DNA from: Corydoras sp. C115
Taxonomy: Eukaryota > Chordata > Actinopteri > Siluriformes > Callichthyidae
Reading direction: 5' to 3'
Assembly (NCBI GenBank): GCA_019802505.1
Contig: JAFMOC010000519.1
Location: forward strand, 124,001 to 188,000
DNA: 64,000 bases
The notes under the pieces were generated by a model. That model ran no database searches and was not told the DNA's origin. It was given only the letters and a program-made list of their open reading frames with translations. A program made the position numbers and the translations under genes. Shown one piece after another: positions 1-11,910 of this stretch. The first letter of the stretch is position 1, and the number at the start of each line of letters is the position of its first letter.

Positions 1-176
1 AATTTTGTTTGACCAATTATTGCACAATAAATCATATAAACTTCATTTCACTTCTCAAATATCACGGTGTTTGTCCCCTATATGATATATTTAACTGATT
101 TTTTTTATCCAAAAAAACAACAACAATGATTTATAAAAAAATAATCAGGAAAATTAACAAGGCTGCCCAAACTTTC

Positions 177-775
177 ACACCCCATTGTAGATGGACTTTG
201 TAGTTTTACAATTACAGACTGTAGTACTTCTGTTTTTTGTTAGTCTTGGTTTTCGGTTCCCTATTGGTCAGGACCATCACAGAACAGGTATAAGTCAAAG
301 TCAAATTAGTGTGCAAAGTGCACTTTATCAAAATTGCAATATGTAGAAGATATACACAGTAATAAAATTATGTTTTCCTCTGACCCACTGTATTAAGCAT
401 TACACACATACTATTAACATTAAATACAACCTAAGCTTTAGAAAGATGTTTACTAATAACCTGAGTAAAAAAAGTATAGTAACCTGAGTGATTTGGATGG
501 TGTATTGTTTATTTTCAGTTCTGCAGTGACACTGATGTGGTGAGGGGGTTTTAGCGCAGCAGTGCTGCTGCAGTTTCATTTAAACACCTCAGTGACACTG
601 CTGGGTTGGAATAATGCACTAACCAAATAATACCTGCTCTGTGGTGCTACAATTGAGGTCCTAACCATTAGAGAATAGAGTAAAGGGGACTAGCACAGTA
701 TGAACTGTAAAACACAAACAGATGAACTACAGTCCGTAATTGGAGAACTACAAAGTCCATCTATACGGTAAGTGG
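177..775. mobile_element. Non-autonomous DNA transposon with about 50-bp terminal inverted repeats
   Basis: The sequence from about 187 (TAGATGGACTTTGTAGTT and onward to about 235) reappears as its reverse complement at about 715-766, giving long, slightly diverged terminal inverted repeats. The interior contains GCAGCAGTGCTGCTGCAG and AAACACCTCAGTGACACTGCTG, which resembles a repeat I know from catfish and characin sequences. A second, right-truncated copy sits at 62117-62345 and lacks the roughly 195 bp found here at about 295-495, so that part looks inserted or deleted between copies. No coding capacity. Confidence 0.6.
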
Positions 776-1142
776 AGCATTTTTGTTGAGAAACAAAAAT
801 GCAACAATTATTCAACTTGGCAATCTGACCAAATGTTATCTTGTAAAATATATATTTTTAGAAAGGCAGCTAAAGATAAAAGAGAAATTAGTACTTAGGC
901 TTGTAAGCAATCACACCATATTTCATATATATCCGAGACATTAGCTTGGTAGAGAACAATTACACAATTCAAAAGAACTTATCTCTGGGTGATGAGCATG
1001 CTCAGGCATGAAACAAATGGCCTTGTGTTGAGTATACATTACTTGCCTAATGTAGCCATGGAAATAACATCAAGGAAGTCACAAACAACAGTCAATTATT
1101 AACCAGGTTTGTAAATAAACTATATGAAATGTAATATTAAAT

Positions 1143-1660
1143 ATATGAAAAATACTATATGAAAGTATTAGGACACCTATAGGAGATTTTATAAAGTCCA
1201 TTTGAGTTGATCCTCACCTTTGCAGCTATACACAGTGGTAGCTCATTGGTTAGGGTGTTGGGTTATCAATCTGAAGGTTGTGGATTAAAATCCCAGGTCC
1301 ACTGAAGTTACCAATGTGGGTCCTTGAGCAAGGCCCTTAACCCTTATTGCTCCAGGGATGCTGTATCAACCCTGTGCCTGCTATGTGAGTGACTTTGGAT
1401 AAATGCGTCTGCTAATTGACCTAATATACTGTATGTATATGTTGGAATGTGTCTGAGATTTTTGGGAAATTAATCAAGGATATCCATTTGTGAGATTAGA
1501 CACAAGTAGGCCTGGCTTGGACTCAAGGTTCGGGCTCTGTCTGGGGCCAAACTCCTTGCGTTTTGCACTGGGGGATTGTCATGCTGAAACAGAAAAAAGT
1601 CTGTCCCTAAACTATTCTCAGAAAGTGGGAAGCACAAGGTTTTATATAAATGGAGTAATA
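1143..1660. mobile_element. Tc1-like interspersed repeat fragment, split by a SINE
   Basis: Begins with ACTATATGAAAGTATTAGGA and continues after the SINE with TAGGCCTGGCTTGGACTC, TTTTGCACTGGGGGATTGTC and TGCTGAAACAG. This matches the general form of a common fish Tc1/mariner-like repeat whose other copy here is at 24490-24800. The SINE at 1231-1422 interrupts it just after TTTGCAGCTATA. Family name is from memory. Confidence 0.45.
1231..1422 (+). mobile_element. tRNA-derived SINE (GGATAAA-tail family)
   Basis: The head TAGCTCATTGGTTAGGGTG resembles a tRNA A box, followed by a decayed B-box region. The end TTTGGATAAATGCGTCTGCT is the tail motif shared with the copies at 4013-4256 and, reversed, 12573-12793. 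It lies inside the Tc1-like repeat above, so it arrived later. Confidence 0.65.
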
Positions 1661-3232
1661 AGATTGAATAAAATAGATGAGCTAAAAATAGGGTGGGCAG
1701 AGCCTCATATATTAAAACTATTAGAATATTATCAGAGGTGATATGGGGGTAAGTTAGTTTTTTTACTGAGTATAACAAGGAAATGTTTTTAATCTTGTGG
1801 AACGAGTTTTTTTTTCCTTCTCCCTCACTGTCTGCTCTGGCCTCCACTATTCTGTTCTTTTAGCAACCCCTGCCCCCATGCACATTCACATGTGCAAACA
1901 ACAAAATACCATCCTGCAACATGGAGGAAGCAGACAACTTGCAGGATAGGACAACTTTGTCATAAAAAGGACAACATTTTGATTATATAGAAGAAGTTTT
2001 GTTAGCATGAGTCAGATGAGTAGCAGAGTCTCAGTAACTATAAGAAGTAAAGAAAAAAAAATTGGAAGCACAACCAAACGTTTCGACTGTTCAGTGGCAC
2101 AGAGTACTGTATGAAGAAGCTGGTAAAACTCCAAGTTACTTGCGCAGTTACAAGGCATTCACAACTCAGTACACCTAACCAAATCCAGATGGTATTGAAA
2201 GTTTCATTTATCCAAAACATACTTTAAAAACGGAAACATACAAAGTGGCATATTACTGAGAAAGTTGCTTACAACATAGCAACAATTATTCTTAGACTCT
2301 CAACTGTACCGTGAACATGAAAGCTTTAAAATGCTTCTGAAAAATGTTGACACATGACATGAATTACAGTTATTAGCAATTACTCACATTACATACCTGC
2401 TGAAGTCAAACACACACTTAACGAACTGGCTTGATAAAACGAAACATTTACTGTTCATAACAGATATTACACCTTATTAAAACCATAGTAAAAAAATTAG
2501 TAAGAATACCCATTTAAAGGCAAAGTCATTTTAACATTTAATTATACAGAGTATATTTGTTCATCACACAGCAGTATTACCTTTAAACACACATGAATAC
2601 CTACCTCTATTTTTATGCCTGCCATGTTATTCTAATTAGTTATACATCGAACATTATTTGTGTTATTGTTACTGCTCACTGTAGTATATAACTACATCTA
2701 CATCTGGTTAAAAAGAAGAAACCTTAAAAGTAAAACTTGCTTCCTAATAATAAAGGAAAACGCAAGACCATCAATTTACTGAGGACAATATGATCTTTTA
2801 GACCAACAATATTGTACAAGTTTACTGCAGAGCATCTAACCACTGGGAAAAACATACCTTTGGGAGCCTATTAATGTTTATTTTGCACAGCAGTAGATAC
2901 ACATAGTGACACAAAATGGTTGATAATTAAGTTGATGTTTTTTAAGGATTTTTTAAATAAAATATTATTTTTATTGCTCTGATTTATTTATTCATTTTTC
3001 TTGCACTATTTTAAATGGCTTTCATTATTTTATTACTTTGTAAAGCACTTTGAATTGCTTCTGTATGAAAGGTAATAAATGAACTTACCTTTATTCTTTG
3101 ATGACCTTTTATGTTAAATCTTGATCCGCCCCACCACCCATAACTTTAGTTTCCAAGTCAAGTGTGATTGATGCTTAAGTGCAAATATTAAGTGATCCGT
3201 TGAAATAGTGTCGCATCCAATATATAAACAGG

Positions 3233-3341
3233 TGTGGTAACTCAGTGACTAGGGTCTTAGGCTTTAGTAAAAGTGACCAATTTAGGTTCTTGAGCAAGAC
3301 CCTTAAACCTAATTACTTCAGGGCTGTTGTGTGGCAAACCC

Positions 3342-3345
<4 letters not shown>
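3233..3345 (+). mobile_element. SINE fragment (GGATAAA-tail family), tail lost
   Basis: GGTAACTCAGTGACTAGGGTC and the internal TTCTTGAGCAAGACCCTTAA match the body of the SINE at 1231-1422. The tail is missing and the copy runs straight into a (TA)/(GT)n array. Confidence 0.5.

Positions 3346-3385
<40 letters not shown>
3342..3385. repeat. (TA)n(GT)n microsatellite
   Basis: About four TA units followed by roughly 18 GT units. It creates artificial Cys-Val and His-Thr repeat ORFs on both strands. Confidence 0.95.
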
Positions 3386-3386
<1 letters not shown>

Positions 3387-4012
3387 TCTTTGGCCTATCC
3401 TTAATTTAGCTCGGGTCCATCCATGCACAACATATCTCACAACAGCGAGAAATCTATGGCTCCTGCCAGATTTTAGTCTTAGGCTTCCTAACATTTTCTT
3501 AATGCTTTCATCCACGTAGAACATTCTAATCTAAACAATTAAAGTACAAATGTTTTGAAAGGTCATACAATTCAAATTACCAGGTAACAGAACATAAGAG
3601 GCCATCAAAAGTTAGTATAAAATGAGCATTTACCAAAGGCTTAGTATTTGCAAGAAAGAATAGGAAGTGGTTTAATCTATTTGTGCAAAACTATGTTTTT
3701 TAGCACACATTTATTTTGTAATGGGCTACAAAAGTGTCGCTTTGTAGACATTGTGTGTATGTGTCTGTCTTCAGATCTGCACTACGTGTGTGGGATACTC
3801 ATGGTTCCTATGAATAAATTAAGCACCTACACTTCAGCTGGAATAAAAAGTCCTTTAAAATGAAGAACTCTAATTATTCTTAGTTTCTATGGTGCAAACA
3901 CTAAAGGAGGTAATTCCATCAACATTTCTATAAGCATTTGAAAAATCTTTACCAGATTCTCTGCTGATTTAAGCTTATTTACATCAGCATGATCTCAAGA
4001 AACATTACTATG

Positions 4013-4256
4013 TGCAGTGGTAGTTCAATTTGTATCTTTGGGAACAAAAATGTAACTTTAAAAATTTAGTGCATAGTGCATCAGGCTATCAATCCAAAGC
4101 TTGAGGGTTCACATCCCATGTTAACTGAAGTTATCAATGTGGGCCCTTAAGCAAGGCCCTTAACCCTCCTTGCTTTAGGGGTGCTTTTCCTGTGTTCTGA
4201 CCCCATCAAGTTGTAATTTGTAAGTTGCTTTGGATAAAAGCATCTGCTAAAATGAC
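4013..4256 (+). mobile_element. tRNA-derived SINE (GGATAAA-tail family)
   Basis: Contains GGTTCACATCCCATG as a degenerate B box, GCAAGGCCCTTAACCCT in the body and TTTGGATAAAAGCATCTGCT at the end. The head is diverged, with AT-rich sequence at 4035-4075 that looks inserted. Confidence 0.6.
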
Positions 4257-4257
4257 C

Positions 4258-4560
4258 AAATCACGGAACATTGTCCTATTTGTCTGCTATTTCTAAATAT
4301 TTTTTTTGATCTTGAAATGGATTTCACAGTATTTGGAAATGGTCTTACAAACATACCCATACTGATGGGCAATAACAATTGCTTCTCTGTGGTTACTGCT
4401 GATGTCCTTCCTTCATGGCCTTGTCTGAACACATGCCAAAATGTTCCAGACCATTTACCTGCCAAAATGTCTGCCTTTAGAGAGGTGCTCACACTGGCTA
4501 ATGATTAATAAATTTAAGAATGGAGCTTAACACCTGACTTACGTTTTTTAATTGCCCAGG
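4258..4560. mobile_element. Probable fish interspersed repeat of uncertain class
   Basis: The stretch around TGTCTGCCTTTAGAGAGGTG and CTCACACTGGCTAATGATTA resembles a repeat seen in many fish sequences. I cannot define its ends or class from this copy. The small ORFs here on both strands are not genes. Confidence 0.3.
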
Positions 4561-5150
4561 TACTACTTCTGAATTTTTGCCAAATTTTAATTAAATAAAT
4601 TAAATAAATTTGATTTGTTTGTGTTGTTGCAATTGACATGTATTTAAAACCTTACATTAATTAAGAATTTAGGAAGAAACATTTGTTTTTCTATTATGTT
4701 CTGAAATTTAAAAGAGGACAAAAAAAGCATCAACTTTCTCTCATGACTGTAAAGTCTTTCTGTATATGTACATCACACCCACATATACATACATACATGT
4801 ATATGTACGCAGAGACCACTTTATCCCTTCAACTTATCATATAGATACACCTTTGTAGTTCTAAAGTTAAAGACTGTAGTCCATCTGCTAGTAAAATCAA
4901 AGTAAATTATGTTACAATGTTATAACCTCAGTCTTTCTTTGGGCCTGTTATTTAGCAATGTGATTTTTTTTTCTTTTTTTAATCACAGGAGTTCAATGAC
5001 CTTGGGCTGATGTCTCCATCCTCTTTGTGAAAGGAGAAGGACAGAAGGACAGAATGAACCTTTGTACTTGATTGTTTACATTGCGATTGAGTCAAGCCAG
5101 AGACTGCATTAAGAAGAAAAAGAAGTGAGTGATAATGCCATGAGTATTAC

Positions 5151-5255
5151 CTCTGAGGGTTGGGATCATTCTGTTTGTCCCTTTCGTGCCGGATCATCCT
5201 GCACTTCCCAACTACTCCATCTGGTCTGGATATAGACATCCCCTTGGAGCTCAGC
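5151..5255 (-). CDS. b4galt1: B4GALT1-type galactosyltransferase, exon 5 (Mn2+ ligands Met/His)
   Basis: Exon of 105 nt, also hidden from long-ORF searches. Acceptor TTTTCACAG|GCTGAG, donor CTCAGAG|GTAATA on the minus strand. It encodes residues 279-312 plus two bases of codon 313. The segment CRMIRHERDK contains Met298 and His301, equivalent to the Met344/His347 metal ligands of mammalian B4GALT1, and the flexible-loop residues NDPNPQR follow. The five exons add to 938 nt (312 codons plus two bases). About 43 more residues are expected from a final exon starting near FDRIAHTKE; I could not find it between 1 and 5150, so the gene is incomplete in the window. Confidence 0.95.
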
Positions 5256-5619
5256 CTGTGAAAACAAATATGCTATTAAGTTATCACATGCTAGACCTCT
5301 GTCTAAGTTTATATAGCTCAATCGAATGATATTGACTGACAGAGAACATTTAATACTTTGACAGAAAAAGGCACAGTTGCATCAAGAGAGTATATCTGCA
5401 TAGATAATGATGTGCTAACAAAAACGTAATAAGGGGAATAAATAAATAACTCCGCAGGTTTTGCAAGCTCAATTAATTTGATTGCCACATCAGCATCTCT
5501 GTCTTCAAGGCAGTAACAATTGTTGAGACAAAGCATTATTGAACTGTTTTAAATTATTTAATTATTTAATTAAATAACAGTTTTCTGTTTTTATAACATG
5601 TTTCTAAGCAGGTTTTGCA

Positions 5620-6003
5620 ACATAAGACACTCAAACTCATTACTGACTTCTGCAACATAAATAAATGCACCTGCACTCGTCACCAACAATTCCATGTGCT
5701 CAGTCATTTTGCACCACTATTTATATTTGCACTGCTTTTATTTGCACAACTTTTCTTATTTGCACTAAATAATGACTGATCTCAACCATGGCATTACACA
5801 ACCAAGCATGACAGTTTACTTTTAATCAGTCAATTTACTTACTTATACCAACTTACCAACTTTCACAACTTAAGTGTAACTAATGTTTATTTAATGTGTG
5901 GGAATGTTACTGTCTACTACCTCACCGTGGATCTGAGGAAACGTAATTTCATTACAGTGTATGTGCAGTACATATTCAGTTCTGACAATAAAGCTGACTT
6001 TTC
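5620..6003 (+). mobile_element. LINE 3'-end-like fragment
   Basis: The end CTCACCGTGGATCTGAGGAA, ACGTAATTTCATTACAGTG and TGACAATAAAGCTGACTT has the form of the 3' end of common fish non-LTR elements, which often finish in GACAATAAAG. Similar tails occur at about 26040-26105 and, reversed, at about 44317-44460. No reverse-transcriptase coding is left. Confidence 0.4.
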
Positions 6004-7726
6004 CAACTAGAAAATATGATTTTAGATGTGAGTCACCTATAAAGCATATTTTGAATGTGGTCTGATCTGTTTATGTAATATCTGTCTTTAATAAAAAAAA
6101 GTTAATAAAATGCATTTTGTTTATTCCATCTTTATCAAATTCTGCTTGCCACTTGGTGGGATATGACATTTATTTATTTCTTTTGTACATTTTACTGTAT
6201 TCATTAAGGTGACTGTATTCATTCTGTGCCGAGAGTGTAAAATATAAGCAGATCAAAATTTTTTGTGCTTGTGATAGTTGAAGGGCTTGAACCTCAGCAC
6301 TGAAATTTGATATGGTACACTAATGACACACTGCTATTGTCCAGCTCAGTTTGTACAATAATAAAATCAATGTTTAGCTTTACTAGTAAAATGATACTGA
6401 GGAAAATGTCACAGCAGGTATTTAAAAGAACAGAGTGCAAAACAAATCAAACAAATCACTGAATTGATAATGAAACATTCTGCAAATAACATGAATGTGC
6501 ACTCATGACAGAAAAATATGGACAATTTAAGAAGCCTTCATAGACTATAGAATAGACTGGTCAGGGTCTGAACATGGTCCCAATTACCATAAAATGTTTA
6601 TTCTAATTTACCAAAACAGTTTAAACAATTGTATGCTTTAATTCCAAGGGAAATGGTTTGGTGGAGGCTTGATTTTGCAAACTGGGACTGTGCTAAAAAG
6701 CGAATTTCCAGGAAAAGAAATAAATTTGGAGTAAATGGTAACCTTCTTCATAGACTTTCGTAGTGGGACATTAACATGACGTGACATTTGCCTTTCAAAA
6801 TGGGCAAAACAGAAAACTGTGCAAACTATTCTTTCCAAAAACTATTCCAAATGAGAGGCATCAGACCACAAAAACATTTTCACTACATTACTGTCAATCC
6901 CAGGTGAGGATGGTCAACAAAAGTGTTATTATTGTTCTGTCTGAACTGCTATATCGATTTGGTACATTTTTATTATTTTTTTTTATTTGTAAATGTGTGA
7001 TTCTCTCAAGAAAACTGATGGTTTTTGTATTTTTAGATTTATGTCACATGACGAGGTTTCTAATCATTTAGGTTTCTAATCCATTAGGCTGCCTGGACTG
7101 TAATCAAGCAAATCACTCATTTAAAAAATGGCAGATGTTTATTTGTGTGTTTATGAGTTCCGGACAGCAACAATAGCTATTTCCCAGCTATTTGACATTT
7201 ATACACACTACCAACAGGCAATTTATTATGAAGAAAACTCACGCAGAGGACTTATACCAAATACCTTTTTGCTGCCCCACGATGTCAACTTCAAATGAAG
7301 TTGTAAAAAAAGACAGGGATATGTACAGCAAGCAGGTCATCATATCAAAACAAACAGTGATGAGATGTTGTAAAACCCGACTGCTTAAATATAACTTATT
7401 TATTTTTTAAAAAACAGCTTCAAAGCATGTTTGTGGACTATACACGTAAATAATACATTTGGACAATTCTTACTTAAATAACCTAAAGTTAGACATTTCA
7501 TTAAGACAATCCATTTGACAATTGTTGTCCTAAACTTCTGATTAAAATAAAAGTTTTTTTGTTTATGTTTATTTCTAGAGAAATAGAAGAAAATATAAAA
7601 TCCACTTTTACCTCATCTGCAAAAACTTTTTTCTACCAAGTTGTATGTTTCAACAAATATGCATATTGGGAAAAAAAAACACTTTTAGTACATGAAGTAG
7701 GTTAAGATGTTCAAGAGAAGAGTATT

Positions 7727-8078
7727 CAATCCATCCATCATCTTCCATATAATCCTCTATTAGGGTCACAGGGTTCCCCATGCCCATCCATGGGAGAGTG
7801 TTTCGGGAGCTGGGCAGCTACACCCAGGACAGGGTGCCAATCTATCACTGGGCACACTTACTCACACAGACACACACACACAAACACACTCTATATGGGG
7901 CAATGTGGAGAATTAAATTTATCTTGATCCATGTTTTTGGACTGTGGGAGGAAACTGGAGAACCCAGAGGAAGCCCACGTGGACACAGGGATAACATGGA
8001 AACCCCACCCAGATTGGGATTCGAACCGGGAATCCCCAGTGCTGAGAGGCGAACGTGCTAACCACTAAGCCACCCAGA
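7727..8078 (-). mobile_element. tRNA-headed SINE (GGCGGCACGG family), nearly full length
   Basis: Reverse orientation. Starts with the CCATCCATCATCTTCC tail and ends with the head GCTAACCACTAAGCCACCCAG. The B box GGGATTCGAACCGGGAATC is intact. The internal (CA) tract is expanded. Confidence 0.85.
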
Positions 8079-8461
8079 CAAAAGTATTTTGCATTCAAAA
8101 TAATAAAACAAACACTTGGGTTAAAATTAAACATCTCTTTTGTAAGAAAATTCATTTGTTTCATTTAGAGGACATTAACATACATTTGATCCATAATTTC
8201 TGGACTTTATTTATATTCTTATAAGCCACCGCCAGGTGAAATGCAAGCTATAAAATGTTTCCAATCGAAAGAGTTGATTCATTGGGTTGGCACACAGACA
8301 TGCTGATTAACACTATCCTGTAGATACTTTGTTACACCCAAATTCTTTGTTTTAAATGGCACTTTTATTTACACAACAGCTAGGAGTTTGAGCAAATTGA
8401 TCAAGAACAAAATCACTTGTGTTTTGTAGGTGCATATTTCTGTGTGTGCGTGTGGACACAC

Positions 8462-8584
8462 CTGTTAAAGATGTCATCATCCTCTCCTCCCCAGCCCCAG
8501 TAGTTGTTCGGAAAGCCATTAATCTTCAGAAACTGTTCCTTGCTCATAGAGGACACACCACCAAAGTACTGGTTATATGGAAGC
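8462..8584 (-). CDS. b4galt1: B4GALT1-type galactosyltransferase, exon 4 (WGWGGEDDD motif)
   Basis: Exon of 123 nt that has no long ORF of its own; it was found by reading the minus strand between CTTTCAG|GCTTCC and AACAG|GTGTGT. It encodes residues 238-277, with split codons (Arg) at both ends. Key features are Y243 in the NQYFGG segment, the position that in mammalian B4GALT1 restricts the donor to galactose, and W266-G-W-G-G-E-D-D-D274, the acceptor-binding and catalytic signature of the family. All these residues are intact, so the enzyme looks functional here. Confidence 0.96.
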
Positions 8585-9589
8585 CTGAAAGAGAGGAAAA
8601 TGGATCAGGCTGCAATCACATGCAAAGTTAACTTTGTTGGAAAAAAAAAGGACATGTTTAATTTTTTTAATAGTGTAATAGTATAAGTGTGGTCTGTTAT
8701 TGTGTCTATATGACTTTGTAATGTCCTTTAGTTGGCAGAGTTCATCAGCAAAAGAAACAGTCTTGAGCAGTCTATGAAATTGTACTGGCCCCCTTTTTTA
8801 ATAAACTAATAAATAATAATAGTTGTGCGAAGAAACCAGGGTTCCAGGTTGAAACCCTCACAGGCACGATAATGACATGTAGACTATACACAAGAAGAAC
8901 CCAAGTCCTCTGCAGGAGGCCACAATCTTCTTGCTGAGGCAACAGAGTTAATAGAAAGCTAAAGTTCCCTCTTAAATTTAAATGTGATACCTAGAGGTCT
9001 TAAGATTAAATAAATAATTTGGCTTGCTGCAATTATTTTAAACTTTTTTTCAGCTAAACACATAACACACCATAGCAGGAAATTCTTAAGGGTTTATTTG
9101 TCTTTCAGGGAAATCACTGATGTTTAACATTGATATTCAAATACTACTTCCTTAACTGGAATGAAAAAGAAGAAAAGCCAGGTGTTTGTTTTGAAAACAG
9201 CATTTAAAAACCCCCCACTAAAACAGTTCAAATTTAGAAAAAGTATATTTTACATAATCATAACTGCAATGTGCAATAACCAGTCACTTTCATTACAAAA
9301 GTCGGGGCTTAATGCAAAGTTGTTTTTTCGAACAAATTTAAAAATATATACATTACAGATAAACTGTCACTTGACAGTCATTTTTATTTTCTTTGATTTT
9401 TTTTAACACATGAATAGATTTCTACAAATTTTCTAATGCCACAAAAAATAGCAAGCCTGTAGACTAAAACACAGCTGTGTGCTGTGAAGTTTTAACTCAT
9501 AAGACAGAAACTACTTTTCATGACCATGTTAACAAGAAATGCATCTATGAAATATGTAAAATACAGTGCTGTGCATTCATCCCCACCCC

Positions 9590-10200
9590 CCAAAAATGGG
9601 CTAAACACAACAAACAATAACTAGAGAGGTGCCTTTCCTGAAGAAAATGCAAATGTAAAATGTAGCTTGGCCGAAGAAGACACATCATATATGAATACAG
9701 AAAAGAAGGTAAAAAGTGGGTGTGGCCAGGTAATAGGGTGTCTCTCGATACACAAGACCGGAATAGCTGCAGCCTTCTCCGACTTCAGTGAAATTAATCT
9801 TTATAGCTCAAAAATCGGCAGAGTTACAAGAGTGAAAATGTCATGGTAATGCAAAGTAAATGGGAATTTTGGCTTGGAAAAACATGAATATTGAGGGAAT
9901 GGTTTGACCGATTCAAGCTGCTGTATACAAGCAGTGGTCTCACCAAAGAGCTGGACGTGTCATGCAAAAAACAAGTCAATGGCTCAAAAATGGCGGAAGA
10001 AGAAAGCTGGACAAAAACAGTGGAATAATAATTTAAAAAAAAAATCTGAAACTGATGAATAATAAAAAAGGTCTAGATATAGGTACAGGGTTGGTTCTAT
10101 TGCTTGCATCAATACGCATACGGAGAAAAATACGTAAAGAAACAGATGAAAAGTCTGTAACTGTAACTGTAGAATTACAAAGTCCATCTATATGGTAAGC
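9590..10200. mobile_element. Degenerate interspersed repeat ending in a solo TIR
   Basis: The right part (about 10150-10196, ending TTACAAAGTCCATCTATATGG) is the terminal repeat of the element at 177-775, here without its partner. The rest, including GGTGCCTTTCCTGAAG and the segment around 9666-10030, has the texture of an old element but I cannot name it. Confidence 0.35.
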
Positions 10201-10593
10201 TGTGCCAACTTATTATCAGACATCTCACACTTGGAAATAAACTAAAATAAACTGTTTTTAATTAATTGCTATTAATGAGTTTCTTACATCTTACTATTAT
10301 TATTATTTTTTTTTTTTTTTAAATCAGTTTTTTAACAGAACATCCTACATCCATCACATGGTAACATACAATGTGAGCTGACCTTGTGCCTATAGGGAAG
10401 TTTAAATTCGTTTTGGCCGTTGAATGTGGCTCCAATTACAATTTAAATAATCCTGTGTTGCAATATGCCATCAGTAATTTTTGTTCTGTCCATATCTAGG
10501 GAGGGTTAGAAATTTTAGATGGTGCAGCACTGGCATAAATGAAAGTTCTAAAAAATAAAATTAAAATTAAATGCTGGATAAATGAGTCGTGTG

Positions 10594-11562
10594 TAGGGGT
10601 GCTGAAAAAAATTGATTCTTCAAAGGATCGCGATTCGTGGACCTGGTGATACAAAATCGATTCAAAATGTCCAAGAATCGAATTCAAAATGTGTTTAAGT
10701 ATTATGTTTTGCCGCCCCCTCCTGAGTGTACTGCATATCGCATTGTTTATCCGCTTGGCCACCGTACAGCAAGGAGTTCGTTAGCATGCTAGTTCATGCA
10801 GGCGGGAAGCATGTAGCAGGGGGAGAGCGGGATTCGCCCCGCCCCATCGTCATTAAAAGCCAGTGTTTGGGCACACTTTGGATTCTACAATGTCCCAGGG
10901 AAGAGCGAGCTCAACATGAGCACAATTGTTTGCAAGGAGTGCAAAATGAAATTGAGGTACTTTGAAAATACAACAAATGCGCAAGCCCATTTGTCGCGAC
11001 ATCACCCTGAGCTAAAAGAAGTTGAAAAGTTAAAAAATATATTTAATATTTAAGGTTAAGTTTTGAAAATGTATCAAATGTTGATGGAATTATAATTAAA
11101 AAGACTGAAGTATGTATTAAATTTTAAAGGTTAAGTTTTCAAGATTTGCAAAATATAAATGCACTATGACTGTAAAGTCTGTATTTTAGTTTCGATTAAA
11201 GGCTAATGAGCTATCGTAAACTTTGGTATTAATGTATTTATAATTATTTGTTCATTGATGTTTTTTATGTAAGAAAAAGCCAGGCAGCTAAGCTAAGCTA
11301 ATACTGCTCATTTTAATTTTGCGCAATCCTATTGATAGAAAAAAAGATTTCATACAGGAAGGAACCTAAAATTGTTTTAAATAAATGTTCTATTTGTTTA
11401 CATTGTCGTTTCATCTTGTCAATCACACAATTTAAACAAAATTTAAAAGACCATTTGAACTGAAAAATCGTTTCTGAACTGAAAATCGATTCTGAATCGA
11501 ATCGTGACCTCAAAAATTGTAATCGAATCGAATAGCCAGACACTGAGATATTCGCACCCCTA
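10594..11562 (+). mobile_element. Internally deleted hAT transposon with a residual BED zinc finger
   Basis: The ends are TAGGGGTGC and GCACCCCTA, inverted to each other, followed inward by GATTCGATTCG-rich subterminal repeats. The flanking 8-mers GTCGTGTG (10586-10593) and GCCATGTG (11563-11570) differ at two transitions, as expected of an aged 8-bp hAT target duplication. The interior encodes part of a BED finger (see next entry), after which the frame stops. At 969 bp it cannot be autonomous. Confidence 0.8.
10853..11050 (+). pseudogene. Partial BED zinc finger of a hAT transposase
   Basis: One open frame reads SLKASVWAHFGF, then IVCKECKMKLRYFENTTNAQ and AHLSRHHPELKE. This is the C-x2-C ... 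H-x4-H layout with the NTTN turn typical of BED fingers in ZBED/hAT transposases. It ends in a TAA about 15 codons after the last histidine. The catalytic domain is absent. The longer overlapping ORF at 10726-10965 is in another frame and is not the coding one. Confidence 0.75.
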
Positions 11563-11838
11563 GCCATGTGAGATGTGTTTTGTTTGTTGTCAAATTAAAT
11601 CATTTCAAATGTCTTACTAATTGGGTATCAAGCATTAGCTTTCTAGGTTAGGTAAGGTAATATTTAAAACAAGTGTTGACGTCTTTCCTTGGACTTTGGA
11701 GCCATGAGCTAATGCAGGAAAATTACATCCAGATGCCCAGTAGGAAGTAGGGTTATTTACATGAAAAGGGTGAGTGTTGTTAAGATGCCATAAAATACAG
11801 GCAGGCAAATGAACACCCCCCATCCCCCCAAACACATC

Positions 11839-11841
<3 letters not shown>

Positions 11842-11908
<67 letters not shown>
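11842..11908. repeat. (CA)n microsatellite
   Basis: About 33 uninterrupted CA units; the poly-Cys/Val ORF on the minus strand is an artefact of it. Confidence 0.97.

Positions 11909-11910
<2 letters not shown>

Larger units (their letters stand above)
1..5150. other. Region downstream of B4GALT1 exon 5 (intron 5 and possibly 3' sequence), repeat-filled
   Basis: AT-rich DNA with no convincing exon. It holds a TIR element (177-775), a Tc1-like fragment with a SINE inside it (1143-1660), two further SINE pieces, a (GT)n array, and a solo TIR at 4852-4888. About 1860-3200 looks like single-copy AT-rich sequence with nothing I recognise. Confidence 0.5.
5256..8461. other. B4GALT1 intron 4
   Basis: Holds a probable LINE 3' tail (about 5620-6003), AT-rich DNA with a weakly repeat-like block near 6520-6900, and one SINE (7727-8078). 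No exon-like segment seen. Confidence 0.7.

Noticed and set aside
5041..5105. B4GALT1 exon 6 just downstream of exon 5
   Set aside because: A good acceptor (TTAATGCAG) lies there, but the implied 45-nt intron is below the usual minimum and the frame meets a stop after nine codons.
10726..10965. 79-residue ORF in the hAT element
   Set aside because: Wrong frame; the BED finger is read in a different frame over the same bases.
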